Of a stretch of 16,010 nt of DNA, positions 5,781 to 13,733 are shown piece by piece (position 1 is the stretch's first letter; each line of letters opens with the position of its first letter). Source of the DNA: CAZGOM01 sp964542875 (GTDB taxonomy: Bacteria > Planctomycetota > Phycisphaerae > Phycisphaerales > Phycisphaeraceae); the NCBI GenBank assembly GCA_964542875.1, contig CAZIWA010000126.1, positions 1-16,010 of the forward strand, read 5' to 3'. The notes under the pieces were generated by a model, which was given only the letters and a program-made list of their open reading frames with translations, was not told the DNA's origin and searched no databases. The position numbers were made by a program, and so were the translations under genes.

Positions 5781-7817
5781 TCAAGCCTTGGAAACCTGGA
5801 CCTTCCCCTTCGTCTTCACTTCTTCCTGTGCCTGCGCCAGGAAGGAGTCAAACGCCAGAGCGCCCAGGTCGCCGCGGGCCGCTTCGCGTGCGCGCACACT
5901 CACCGTCCCCGCCGCCTCGTCCTTGCCGCCCACCACCAGCATGTACGGCACCTTCAGCTCTTGCGCAACCTTGATCTTGCCGTTCACCCGATCGTTGGAC
6001 GTATCGATCGTCACGCGCATCCCCACGGCCTTCAGCCGGTCGTACACCGTCTGCGCGTACGCGTTGAACTTGTCGGAAATCGGCAGCACGCGCACCTGCT
6101 CCGGAGCCACCCAAAGCGGGAACGCCCCTGCAAAATGCTCGATCAAAATGCCCATGAACCGCTCCATCGACCCAAACGGCGCGCGATGGATCATCACCGG
6201 CCGGTGCGCCTTGTTGTCCGCGCCGATGTATTCCAGCTTGAACCGCTCGGGCAGGTTGTAGTCAAGCTGCACCGTGCCAAGCTGCCACTTGCGCCCGATT
6301 ACGTCGCGGACGATAAAGTCCGTCTTAGGCCCGTAGAACGCCGCTTCGCCCTCGGCCTCCGTATACGGCACGCCCATCTCGTTAAGCACTTCGCGCAGTT
6401 CCCGCTCCGCCACATCCCACAGTTCCGGCGAGCCGACATACTTATCGCTCTTGGGGTCACGCAGTGAAAGCCGGATCGCCACGTCCTTAAACCCAAACGT
6501 GTCGAACACGAACTGCACCAGTTTGATCGTCTGTCGGAACTCGTTTTTCACCTGTTCCTGCGTGCAGAAGATATGCGCATCGTCCTGCGTGAAGCCGCGC
6601 ACCCGCGTCAGGCCGTTCAGCTCGCCGGATTGCTCAAACCGATACACCGTGCCGAACTCCGCAAGCCGGATCGGCAGATCCCGATAAGAATGCGGATCGC
6701 TCGCAAAGATCTTGATGTGGTGCGGGCAGTTCATGGGCTTCAGGAGGTATTCCTCTTCGTCCACACGCCCTGCCGCCACCGTCGCCGCCTGTTCCTTCAT
6801 CTTCACCGTGGGAAACTGCGCATCCGCGTAATACGGATAGTGCCCGCTCGTCTTGTACAGGTCGATCTTCCCGATGTTGGGCGTATACACCAGGTCATAC
6901 CCCAGCTTCATCAGCTCGTCCGTCAAAAACTGCTGCAGCAGGTTGCGAACCATCCCGCCCCGCGGCTTCCACAGGATCAGCCCTTGCCCTACCTGTTCGT
7001 CGATCAGGAACAGCCCCAGCTTATGCCCGATCACCCGATGGTCGCGCTGCTTGGCTTCTTCAAGCTGCGCCAGGTACGCGTCCAGGTCTGCCTTGGAGAA
7101 AAACGCCGTGCCATACACCCGCTGGAACCGGTCCTGCGTAATGTCGCCATGCCAGTGCGATGCCGCCACGCTCATGATCTTGAACGCGCCGATCACCGAC
7201 GTGCTGGGGATATGCGGCCCCATGCAAAGGTCTTCCCAGTTCTTGCCGATCTCGCCCGTCGCATACCACGACAGCGTTGCCGCCCCGCCCTTAAGCGCGC
7301 GCTCGGCGTTATCCAGCTTGTACTTGTTGCCTTCCGCCTTCACTTTCGTCAGGCCTTCGCTGGGCGAAAGGTCGTACCGGCTGAACTTCCGGTCCTCCGC
7401 CACGATCTTGGCCATCTCGGCCTCAATCTTTTCAAAGTCTTCCGTGCTGATGGGCTTCTCAAGATAAACGTCGTAATAAAACCCGTTGTCCAGCGGCGGC
7501 CCGTAAGCCAGCTTCACCTCCGGATACAACCGCGTGATCGCTTCCGCCATCACGTGCGCCGTCGAGTGCCTCAGCAGGTACAGCGCATCGGGGCTGTGCT
7601 CGCCCTTCGTCTTGCCGTCCTTGTCGGCCTTGGGCCTCGTGATGATCGCAAGCTTCACGTCCCCTTCGATCTTCCGGTTCAGATCAAACAGCTCATCGTT
7701 CACCTTCGCGCCGATCGCCGCCTTGGCCAACCCTGCTCCAATGCCCGCTGCCACCTCCGCCGGCGATACCGGCGAAGAATATTCCTTCACGCTTCCATCT
7801 GGCAATTGAATCTTCAT
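5781..7817 (-). CDS. thrS: Threonyl-tRNA synthetase
   Basis: 678 aa, slightly longer than the E. coli enzyme. This cytoplasmic class II synthetase charges tRNA-Thr with threonine using ATP. The domain order is complete: an N-terminal TGS domain (MKIQLPDGSVKEY), the editing domain with HSTAH (H84, H88) for removing mischarged serine, the class II catalytic core, and a C-terminal anticodon-binding domain starting near WVAPEQVRVLPIS. Motif 2 is FGTVYRFEQSGELNGLTRVRGFTQDDAH and motif 3 is HRAPFGSMERFMG. The three zinc ligands are present as C364 (MNCPHH), H415 (DDAHIF) and H544 (IHRAPF). The ATG start at 7817 has an AAGGA-like RBS about ten bases upstream. It is the last of three - strand genes, but the 197-base gap to the oxidoreductase suggests its own promoter. 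A clear terminator follows. No T-box-like leader is evident. Confidence 0.98.
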   Translation of the reverse strand: MKIQLPDGSVKEYSSPVSPAEVAAGIGAGLAKAAIGAKVNDELFDLNRKIEGDVKLAIITRPKADKDGKTKGEHSPDALYLLRHSTAHVMAEAITRLYPEVKLAYGPPLDNGFYYDVYLEKPISTEDFEKIEAEMAKIVAEDRKFSRYDLSPSEGLTKVKAEGNKYKLDNAERALKGGAATLSWYATGEIGKNWEDLCMGPHIPSTSVIGAFKIMSVAASHWHGDITQDRFQRVYGTAFFSKADLDAYLAQLEEAKQRDHRVIGHKLGLFLIDEQVGQGLILWKPRGGMVRNLLQQFLTDELMKLGYDLVYTPNIGKIDLYKTSGHYPYYADAQFPTVKMKEQAATVAAGRVDEEEYLLKPMNCPHHIKIFASDPHSYRDLPIRLAEFGTVYRFEQSGELNGLTRVRGFTQDDAHIFCTQEQVKNEFRQTIKLVQFVFDTFGFKDVAIRLSLRDPKSDKYVGSPELWDVAERELREVLNEMGVPYTEAEGEAAFYGPKTDFIVRDVIGRKWQLGTVQLDYNLPERFKLEYIGADNKAHRPVMIHRAPFGSMERFMGILIEHFAGAFPLWVAPEQVRVLPISDKFNAYAQTVYDRLKAVGMRVTIDTSNDRVNGKIKVAQELKVPYMLVVGGKDEAAGTVSVRAREAARGDLGALAFDSFLAQAQEEVKTKGKVQVSKA

Positions 7818-8014
7818 ACGCTCAATCCTTATCTTTCTTTCTCGTTCTTGTTTCGGTATTCGTTCTCAAACATTGTCCCAAATTCGGCGCCAATAGACGC
7901 CCCAAGTCCCCGGTCTGGCATCTCTGGTCTTCTCAGACCCTCGACCCCAGACCTTAAGACCCTTCTTCCTCGGTCTTTGAAGCTTTGTATCACGCGCAGG
8001 CGAGTCGACCGGCC
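7818..8014. other. Spacer upstream of thrS
   Basis: No gene is seen. Positions about 7911-7967 contain degenerate GGTCT/AGACC units and the sequence GACCCCAGACC; the units allow small stems (for example 7926-7930 with 7935-7939). Similar CAGACCCCAG-type stretches occur at about 9262-9290 and 10406-10430. A thrS promoter should lie here on the - strand, but I cannot identify one. Confidence 0.4.
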
Positions 8015-9061
8015 TCACCAGCGCACGATAGTGCGGGTCTTGGTCTGCGAGCTTTCCACCGCAGCCAGAACCATCGCCAGCGACTTGATGTTGTCCGTGC
8101 ACACCGTCTGCGGCACGCTGCCCGTCTTAATGCCGTCCACAAAATCCCGGATCAGCCCCGCGTGCCCCGTGTGTTCCACATGCCGGTCAGGCACAGCCAG
8201 GTCGATCATCTCAGACGTAAACGCATGCTTCCCGTTGGGGTTCACGGCCTGCGCTTTGATCTCCGCTCCGCCGCTCCACGTGAGCGTTCCTTTTTCGCCG
8301 ATCACCCGCCAGTTGCTCTCCCACGTCGTGCTCAGGCCTTCGGCATTCCACGATCCGCGATAGCAGTACACCACCGGCTTGCCGGCCTTGTCCACCATCT
8401 CAAAAATTGCAATCGCCGAAGCGTCGCCCTTGTACCACGAGTTCGACGGATTAAACGAGTGGCAGTAAACCGCCACCGGGTCCAGCCCGCCGATATACCT
8501 CGCCGCATCAAACGTATGGATCGCCATATCCACGATCAGCGGAAACGGCATCTCATCCCGAAACCCGCCAAAGTGTGCCCCGATGAAAAAGTCCGAATGA
8601 ATCGTGTGAGGCCGCCCGATCGCGCCGATCTCCAGAAACCGCTGCACCCGCTGAATGTTGGGCTCATACCGCCGATTCTGGATCACCGCATAAAGCTTGC
8701 CCGACGCCTTCGCCGCCGCCACCATCTTCTGCGCGTTGTCCAGCGAATCACTCATCGGCTTTTCGCCCAGCACGTGGCAGCCCTTGGAAAGCGCCTCCAC
8801 CGTCACGCTGTAATGCGCTCCGGGAATCGTTACATCAAACACCGCATCCGGCTTGGCTTTCTCGATCGCTTCCGCCAGCGACCCATAAACCAGCGACTTG
8901 GAAAGCCCAAACTTCTCCGCCAGTTTCTCCGCGTTCGCACGGCTGATATCCACCAGCCCCACGTACTCCACGTCCTCCATCTTCACGGCAGGGCCAACCC
9001 ACGCGCCGGACATCCCGCCGCAGCCAACCTGCACAACACGAACTTTCTTGGAATCAGCCAC
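8015..9061 (-). CDS. Gfo/Idh/MocA-family oxidoreductase
   Basis: 348 aa, typical of NAD(P)-dependent Gfo/Idh/MocA dehydrogenases acting on sugars, inositols or sugar nucleotides. The N-terminal Rossmann fold opens with VRVVQVGCGGMSGAWV, a dinucleotide-binding glycine loop. LGEKPMSDS supplies the family EKP motif, with K101 the usual catalytic lysine. DMAIHTFDAARYIGG (H182) matches the substrate-pocket Asp-x-x-x-His region. No signal peptide or Tat motif is present, so it is cytoplasmic. I chose GTG at 9061 because AGGAGA lies seven bases upstream (9068-9073); a longer reading to an ATG at 9133 would add 24 residues without family character. It lies 238 bases downstream of the AraC-type regulator on the same strand. 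The substrate cannot be determined, and sugar catabolism is suggested by the neighbours. Confidence 0.92.
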   Translation of the reverse strand: MADSKKVRVVQVGCGGMSGAWVGPAVKMEDVEYVGLVDISRANAEKLAEKFGLSKSLVYGSLAEAIEKAKPDAVFDVTIPGAHYSVTVEALSKGCHVLGEKPMSDSLDNAQKMVAAAKASGKLYAVIQNRRYEPNIQRVQRFLEIGAIGRPHTIHSDFFIGAHFGGFRDEMPFPLIVDMAIHTFDAARYIGGLDPVAVYCHSFNPSNSWYKGDASAIAIFEMVDKAGKPVVYCYRGSWNAEGLSTTWESNWRVIGEKGTLTWSGGAEIKAQAVNPNGKHAFTSEMIDLAVPDRHVEHTGHAGLIRDFVDGIKTGSVPQTVCTDNIKSLAMVLAAVESSQTKTRTIVRW

Positions 9062-9067
9062 TGGCGC

Positions 9068-9073
9068 TCTCCT
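9068..9073 (-). promoter_or_regulatory. Shine-Dalgarno deciding a GTG start
   Basis: On the - strand AGGAGA lies six to seven bases before the GTG at 9061. It is a near-perfect anti-16S match and fixes the oxidoreductase start at GTG rather than the upstream ATG. Confidence 0.8.
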
Positions 9074-9176
9074 GGAAGATTGAGCCCAATAGTCTAGCAA
9101 CGCCACCCCCACGCGCCACCCAAAACAACTCAATCATCCCCAAAACGCGCATGATAGATCCTGCACCTGCACCAGA

Positions 9177-9195
9177 AGCCGGCGTCCCGCCGGCT
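9177..9195. repeat. AGCCGGC palindrome
   Basis: AGCCGGC (9177-9183) pairs perfectly with GCCGGCT (9189-9195) around a five-base loop. It lies between the AraC-type stop and the oxidoreductase start. No T-run follows on either strand, so it is more likely a REP-like element than an intrinsic terminator. Confidence 0.6.
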
Positions 9196-9299
9196 CTCGC
9201 TCAATCACCTTCACCGGCATAAGTGAACTCTTCAGTCGTTGCCCATCTCCCCCATTCTTCTCTGACCAGACCCCAGCCGTCAGACTCTAGCCCCCATCC

Positions 9300-10163
9300 T
9301 CACCCCCTCCGCCACACATCCGGGCTCCGCCCCTCATGCTGCTTGAACACCTTCGAAAAATAAAATGGGTCCGCATACCCAAGCCGTGTAGCCACCTGCC
9401 CCACGCTCAGCGTCGCATCCTTCAACAATGTCCGCGCCCACGCCATTTTCAACGATTCCCAATGGTCATGAATCGTCGTCCCCAGTTCATGCTTCGCCGC
9501 ACGGCAGAGATGCGGCTTGCTCACATCAAACGCCTTGGCCATGTCATCCAGGTTGATCGGCCGATCGATCCGCTGATGGATGTACTGTGCCAGCCGCGCT
9601 TTGGTCACGCCCGGCCCGTCCACCGCCACCGGTGAATCCAGCATCGCCAGCGCTTCGGCCAGAATCGCATCCACCGGGCGAAACCGCTCCGGCCCCGTAC
9701 GCGGGCCAAACTCAAACCCCGGCCACGCCATCAGCCCCCGCCGCAGCACCGCGGCCAGGTCCCGCCACCCGTCCATTTGAAAGATGTGCGTCCCCCGCTG
9801 CTTCACCACCCGCCGGGCGATCTCCAGCGCCAGCGCCCCATTGAACCGTGCATGCAGATGGGCATAGGGCTTTTGCGAATCGCTCGTCAGCACCCCGGTA
9901 TCTCCTTCGGGCAGCACGATCGCCACGGTCCCCATGCTCATTTCCCGCACCCGCCCATGCTGCTTGAACGTCCCTTTCCCGGAAAGAAACACCATCAGCA
10001 TCGCGTCATCAAAATACGTTCCGCGCGTCATATGCCCAGGCAGGTTCGCGGTATGCCCCAGCGCCCGCACTCGAAAAGGCATCTGCGTCGCAGGCGATTC
10101 GATCCTGAAAAATGGATCCGCCGGCACCGGCGCGCAGCCGATCATCGTCTCTTGCTCGCTCAT
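9300..10163 (-). CDS. AraC-family transcriptional regulator
   Basis: 287 aa, the standard length for a one-component AraC/XylS regulator. The N-terminal part (about 20-130) is a cupin-like ligand-sensing domain, with the family-like run GTVAIVLPEGDTG and a HLHARF strand. The C-terminal 95 residues hold two helix-turn-helix motifs: INLDDMAKAFDVSKPHLCRAAKHELGTT (about 204-230) and LSVGQVATRLGYADPFYFSKVFKQHEGRSPDVWR (about 252-285). The second matches the conserved AraC signature closely (GY-D-YFS--FK---G-SP--WR). ATG at 10163 is chosen; a TTG two codons upstream (10169) is also possible and sits at a better distance from a GGCGG-like stretch. The gene is divergent from the glycosidase-like gene at 10436, a common arrangement for a local sugar-responsive regulator and its target, and may also affect the oxidoreductase downstream. 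Confidence 0.93.
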   Translation of the reverse strand: MSEQETMIGCAPVPADPFFRIESPATQMPFRVRALGHTANLPGHMTRGTYFDDAMLMVFLSGKGTFKQHGRVREMSMGTVAIVLPEGDTGVLTSDSQKPYAHLHARFNGALALEIARRVVKQRGTHIFQMDGWRDLAAVLRRGLMAWPGFEFGPRTGPERFRPVDAILAEALAMLDSPVAVDGPGVTKARLAQYIHQRIDRPINLDDMAKAFDVSKPHLCRAAKHELGTTIHDHWESLKMAWARTLLKDATLSVGQVATRLGYADPFYFSKVFKQHEGRSPDVWRRG

Positions 10164-10201
10164 GATCAATATATTACCGCCCCGTCCCCATGCCGACTCT
10201 T

Positions 10202-10240
10202 ACCTCTCTCTCCCCTTGAGAGAGGGCCGGGGTGAGGTCC
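10202..10240. repeat. Dispersed CTCTCCC/GAGAGGG palindromic repeat, copy 2
   Basis: CTCTCTCCCCTTGAGAGAG forms a stem and continues as GGCCGGGGTGAGG. It is the best-formed of three copies in the window (others at 4611-4654 and 15015-15050). It lies in the divergent region between the regulator and the glycosidase-like gene. Confidence 0.8.
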
Positions 10241-10435
10241 GCCTATGCACACCCTTAACGTATCGACTTCTCAATCCGATTCCCACCCAAACCCCAAAAC
10301 AAATCCACCAAAACGCAAATACTTTCCATCCCGCATCAATCTTCTCCATCCCCACCAACCATCACATCCGATACCTTCAATCCATCGCCCTCCCCTCTTT
10401 CCGCCCCCAGACCCCAGCCCCAAGACCTTTCCCCT
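10241..10435. other. Rest of the divergent regulator/glycosidase spacer
   Basis: No gene is supported. The stretch is C- and A-rich, with CCAAACCCC-type and CAGACCCCAG-type runs (10406-10430). Promoters for both divergent genes and an AraC operator should lie between 10164 and 10435, but I found no convincing direct-repeat operator or -35/-10 pair. Confidence 0.4.
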
Positions 10436-11878
10436 ATGAACCCACTCCTCCCCCCGCCGTCGCCCTCGCGCAAATGCCTCCTGCTCGACGACCGCTTCGT
10501 TGCCGACGCGTGGAACATCCGCCGCGTCCAGGCCACGCCCATCAAGCACCCGGGCCCCGTCTGCAAACCCTGGATCGACCACAATTGGCGGATGATCTCC
10601 TACGGCTCCGTCCAGTTCGACCAATCCACCGGCAAATACCTCCTCTGGTACACCCTTTCAAATCTCCAGGGCATGGCTTCCCAATCCAAAGCCCGCGCCC
10701 AAGGCGTCGCCGCCCTCGACCAATGGTTCGCCAACGCCAAACCCACCGACGCCGTCACCGTCACCGCACTGGCCATCAGCGACGACGGCCTTCACTTCAA
10801 ACCCCACATGCTCACCTCCGGCCCCCTCGCCGGCACAAACGTCGTCGACACCGGCCACTCCGAATCTCTCGCTTCCTGCGTCATGCAGGGCCTCTTCCCC
10901 AACGATCCTTCCCGCAAATTCACCAGCTACTACTGCCAATGGTTCTCCACTCAACTGGGCGGCCACTGCTACACCCACTCCCCCGACGGCATTCACTGGA
11001 CCCCGGACCCCAAAAACCCTTTCATCTTCGGCGAATCAGACACCAACAACACCATCATCAAAAACCCCTTCGGACCCGGCTATTTCCTCTATGAACGCCC
11101 CTGGGACTGCGCCGCCTGGGGCTGGGTCCCCGGCAACACCCGCCGCCGCGTCGCCGCCTGCCACAGCACAGACCTCTACAACTGGTCCGAGCCCCGCAAC
11201 CTCTTCTACCCCGACGAGGCCGACAACTACGAGCATTACGGCCTCGCCCCCTTCTACATGGACGGCGTCATGTTCGGACTCCTCTCCGAATACCACCCCA
11301 CCCACGAAACCATGGACATGCACCTCTCTTTCAGCCGCGACGGCATCCGTTTTGACCGCCTCCCCGACCGCAAACGCCTCTTCGAGCGAGGCGCAGACAC
11401 CGAATTCGATTCCACCATGGTCTACGTCTGCCACAACCCCATCCTCGTCAACGGCGACCTCCGCATGTACTACGTCGGCCGCCCCAAATACCACAACGAC
11501 ATCACCGGCCATGACGCCGATAACGAAGGCATCGGCCTCCTCACCTTCAAACATGCACGCCTCATCGGCCGCCGCGGCGACCACAACCTCGGCCTGCTCC
11601 TCACCCACCCCTTCACCCTCGACGCAGATCACCTCTACATCGACGCCCAAACCTCACCCGTCGGCTCCATCCAGGCCGAGCTCGTCGTCTTCGACCCCCG
11701 TGAGCCAGGCGGCCGCACCCTCCCCGGCTTCTCCCGCGCGGACTTCGACACCTTCACCGGCAACAACCCCCGCCACCAGCTCACCTGGAAAGGCAAATCC
11801 ATCGCCTCCCTCAAAGGCCAAACCGTCCGCCTCCGCCTGGGCCTCTCCCACGCCACCGTCTGGAGCTACCAACTCTAA
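10436..11878 (+). CDS. Beta-propeller glycosidase-like protein (GH32/43/130-type)
   Basis: 480 aa with no signal peptide. Residues about 15-390 show the repeated beta-blade pattern of five-bladed propeller glycosidases (GH32/GH43/GH130/GH62 fold). Three blade-type motifs of the form S-x-DG-x-x-(F/W) are seen: SDDGLHF (115-121), SPDGIHW (182-188) and SRDGIRF (300-306). Other propeller-like segments are YGSVQFDQSTGKYLLWY and LVNGDLRMYYVGRPK. The last 85 residues (QAELVVFDP...LPGFSRADFDTF...RLRLGLSHATVWSYQL) match the beta-sandwich cap often seen after such propellers in planctomycete-type proteins. The catalytic carboxylates cannot be assigned from sequence alone. It could hydrolyse or phosphorolyse oligosaccharides in the cytoplasm, or be a non-catalytic relative. 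The gene is divergent from the AraC regulator. Codons are heavily C-ending, and no RBS is evident before the ATG. Confidence 0.8.
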   Translation: MNPLLPPPSPSRKCLLLDDRFVADAWNIRRVQATPIKHPGPVCKPWIDHNWRMISYGSVQFDQSTGKYLLWYTLSNLQGMASQSKARAQGVAALDQWFANAKPTDAVTVTALAISDDGLHFKPHMLTSGPLAGTNVVDTGHSESLASCVMQGLFPNDPSRKFTSYYCQWFSTQLGGHCYTHSPDGIHWTPDPKNPFIFGESDTNNTIIKNPFGPGYFLYERPWDCAAWGWVPGNTRRRVAACHSTDLYNWSEPRNLFYPDEADNYEHYGLAPFYMDGVMFGLLSEYHPTHETMDMHLSFSRDGIRFDRLPDRKRLFERGADTEFDSTMVYVCHNPILVNGDLRMYYVGRPKYHNDITGHDADNEGIGLLTFKHARLIGRRGDHNLGLLLTHPFTLDADHLYIDAQTSPVGSIQAELVVFDPREPGGRTLPGFSRADFDTFTGNNPRHQLTWKGKSIASLKGQTVRLRLGLSHATVWSYQL

Positions 11879-11926
11879 TCACCCGTAATGAAAGCCCACC
11901 AACCCGCCGGCACAGCCTCCGTCCGG

Positions 11927-11967
11927 GTGGCACAGCACGGCCCGAAGAAGTGCTGTGTCCGAGCCAC
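11927..11967. repeat. GTGGCACAGCAC palindrome, unit 1
   Basis: CACAGCAC (11931-11938) pairs perfectly with GTGCTGTG (11950-11957) around an 11-nt loop, and flanking GTGG/CCAC adds further pairing (11927-11930 with 11964-11967). The same element is repeated at 12176-12216. It begins 48 bases after the glycosidase-like stop. Confidence 0.85.
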
Positions 11968-11981
11968 GCGCCCCCAACAAA

Positions 11982-12081
11982 NNNNNNNNNNNNNNNNNNN
12001 NNNNNNNNNNNNNNNNNNNNNNNNNNNNNNNNNNNNNNNNNNNNNNNNNNNNNNNNNNNNNNNNNNNNNNNNNNNNNNNNN
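11982..12081. other. Assembly gap (100 N)
   Basis: Exactly 100 ambiguous bases, the conventional size for a scaffold gap of unknown length. It falls inside a composite tandem repeat, which is the likely cause. If only one repeat unit is spanned, the missing sequence would be about 34 bases, as between 12230 and 12265. Apparent reading frames crossing it are not real genes. Confidence 0.98.
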
Positions 12082-12160
12082 GCCCGACGCGCAAGCGAGG
12101 GTATTCGGGCGACAGCCCGACCTCCCGCTCAACCCATGACCACCCGCCGCCAACATCAAC
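12082..12160. repeat. GCCCGACGCGCAAGCG repeat, unit 1
   Basis: This element is nearly identical to 12265-12344. It contains the perfect hairpin TCGGGC-GACA-GCCCGA (12105-12120). Its start is truncated by the N gap. Confidence 0.9.
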
Positions 12161-12175
12161 GCCAACCTATCCGGA

Positions 12176-12216
12176 GTGGCACAGCACGGCCCGAAGAAGT
12201 GCTGTGTCCGAGCCAC
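12176..12216. repeat. GTGGCACAGCAC palindrome, unit 2
   Basis: A second copy of the element at 11927-11967, with the shared sequence running on through CCCCCAACAAA to 12230. Confidence 0.9.
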
Positions 12217-12264
12217 GCGCCCCCAACAAACCCCTCACCCGCCATCACACCAAAAACCGCGTTA

Positions 12265-12344
12265 GCCCGACGCGCAAGCGAGGGTATTCGGGCGACAGCC
12301 CGACCTCCCGCTCAACCCACGACCACCCCGCCGCCAACATCAAC
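12265..12344. repeat. GCCCGACGCGCAAGCG repeat, unit 2
   Basis: A near-identical copy of 12082-12160, offset by 183 bases, with one substitution and one inserted C. It alternates with the GTGGCACAGCAC palindrome, giving a composite tandem array over 11927-12344. Confidence 0.9.
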
Positions 12345-12393
12345 ACCAATCTCACCGCCGACCTCTTCAATTCACAATTCCCTCACCCCCATC

Positions 12394-13461
12394 TCACCGG
12401 TCAGCCGTCGACGCCGGCGTGATCTTCACCGCCGTCAACTTGTAAACCATCTCCGACTTGTGCCCAAACGTCGGCGCAAACGCCATCTCCTTCGCCGGCA
12501 CGCTTTCCAACTGCCCTTCGATCACCACCTTCTGCCCATGCAGTTGAGGCGTCCACTCCCCCGCCAGGTACACCGGCGTCCCGCGATACAAAAACACCGT
12601 CGTCGGCCCCACCCACAGCAGCCCGCGCAGCCGCACCGGCTTGCCCACTTGCGGCTCCAGCGAAACCAATTCCTTGATCTTCGCCTCGATCGCGTAGTGC
12701 TTCGCTCCTTCTTCCTTGCTCACCGTTCCCTGCACCTGAATCTCTTTGCCTTCCCATTCCTTAGGCCATGAGTCTGCGGCATCCACCTGCACCAGTTGAT
12801 CGTCATCCAGCAAATAGGCCGAGCCCTTTTCAGACCGCGCCACGCCCACCAGCGTCACCACCTGTCCAACCGACTTCTCCAGCGATTCCGAAAGCCTTGT
12901 AATCGGCTCGCACGTCACCGGCAGGTAATTCACCGACACCACGCCATGCTTGGTCACCGGATCGCTGTCGTACCCGTCATGCGTCCAGTCCGGCGTCTCC
13001 AGCCACACGTGCTCAAACCCCACCAGCCGGTAAAACTGCCCAGGCTGCATGTTCGCAATGGACGACAGCGGCCCCTGCATCTTCGCGCCTTCAAACAGTT
13101 CCACGCTCTTGGGCGTATTGAGCCACCGGCCATTGAGCCGAAACACCCGGAACTTCATCGGCCCTTTTCCCTTGGTCTCCTGTCCAATCATTTCACCTTC
13201 CACCAGCAGCCAGCTCCCCAGCGTCTCCCCCAGCACCCCGATCAATTTCGCTTTCCCCTCTTCCAGGTCCTGCACGCTCACTTTGCCGTTCTCCGCCCCC
13301 TTGACCGGCCCGGACAAAAGCGCAGGCGGCCGCTTCACAGCCTGCCTGAACATCACATCCGGCTCCGTCGGCACCGAGTCCATCACAAGCATCACATACT
13401 GTGCCCCCACACATGCCAAAAAAACAACAATCAAAAACGACGCTAAGTAGGACTGACGCAT
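12394..13461 (-). CDS. Membrane-anchored protein of unknown function
   Basis: 355 aa. I recognise no family. A single N-terminal hydrophobic segment (YLASFLIVVFLACVGAQYVMLV, about residues 5-26) predicts a signal anchor, with the rest outside the cytoplasm. The exported part is beta-rich and seems modular. Three segments look like small OB- or SH3-like barrels: about 80-115 (KLIGVLGETLGSWLLVEG), about 200-265 (GQVVTLVGVARSEKGSAYLLDDDQLVQV, then IQVQGTVS) and about 280-350 (KPVRLRGLLWVGPTTVFLYRGTPVYLAG, then KVVIEGQLE). These repeat a V-x-(L/V)-x-G-x-(L/V) pattern typical of nucleic-acid- or ligand-binding OB folds; this is inference. I chose the ATG at 13461 because GGAGG lies five bases upstream; a TTG at 13491 has no such site. 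It lies 272 bases downstream of the sialidase-like gene on the same strand. Confidence 0.75.
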   Translation of the reverse strand: MRQSYLASFLIVVFLACVGAQYVMLVMDSVPTEPDVMFRQAVKRPPALLSGPVKGAENGKVSVQDLEEGKAKLIGVLGETLGSWLLVEGEMIGQETKGKGPMKFRVFRLNGRWLNTPKSVELFEGAKMQGPLSSIANMQPGQFYRLVGFEHVWLETPDWTHDGYDSDPVTKHGVVSVNYLPVTCEPITRLSESLEKSVGQVVTLVGVARSEKGSAYLLDDDQLVQVDAADSWPKEWEGKEIQVQGTVSKEEGAKHYAIEAKIKELVSLEPQVGKPVRLRGLLWVGPTTVFLYRGTPVYLAGEWTPQLHGQKVVIEGQLESVPAKEMAFAPTFGHKSEMVYKLTAVKITPASTADR

Positions 13462-13733
13462 CAGGGCCTCCAGACTGGGGAGTTTCTTCAAACAGCCGCA
13501 TCACCGACGACGGACGACATGGGAGTCCATACGGACCTCAAGCCCATTCTGCCTTGAACCTGTCACCTCTTTCAAGTCCCATTCCAAACAATCCCCAAAT
13601 TGTGGAAGACCTCCCCCATCAAACTTAATCCAACAATAATGTTGTAGACATCCCTCCGCTTCTCTTTCCTTTCATACACCTCTGTCTGCCAATCCTCGAC
13701 TCCCTCTTCCTTATCCCTTGTACCCTATCCCTT
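13462..13733. other. Spacer between membrane-anchored and sialidase-like genes
   Basis: No gene is supported. A small hairpin pairs CAACA (13631-13635) with TGTTG (13640-13644). Positions about 13710-13750 form a pyrimidine tract (TTATCCCTTGTACC then TTTTACCTTTCCC) closely related to that at about 3168-3210, here running into the end of the sialidase-like gene. No T-run terminator is seen for that gene. Confidence 0.5.
13467..13471 (-). promoter_or_regulatory. Shine-Dalgarno deciding the start of the membrane-anchored protein
   Basis: On the - strand GGAGG precedes the ATG at 13461 with a five-base spacer. This fixes the start ten codons inside the longest open frame, which would begin with TTG at 13491. 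Confidence 0.8.

Noticed and set aside
5142..6467. 441-aa + strand open frame running from the Gly-rich gene into thrS
   Set aside because: It crosses two terminators and several repeats and overlaps two supported genes in other frames.
6573..8363. 596-aa + strand open frame opposite thrS
   Set aside because: Antisense to the unmistakable threonyl-tRNA synthetase and into the oxidoreductase; Arg/His/Leu-rich shadow composition.
7985..9097. 370-aa + strand open frame opposite the oxidoreductase
   Set aside because: Antisense shadow of a gene with a strong RBS and Gfo/Idh/MocA motifs.
11927..12344. CRISPR array
   Set aside because: There are only two units of each element, at 183 bases, with palindromic non-uniform units and no spacer pattern or cas genes.
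11888..12771. Open frames crossing the N gap with repeated residues such as TRKRGYSGDSPTSRSTHD
   Set aside because: The peptide repeat is a translation of the composite DNA repeat and the frames pass through 100 unknown bases. No gene is supported.
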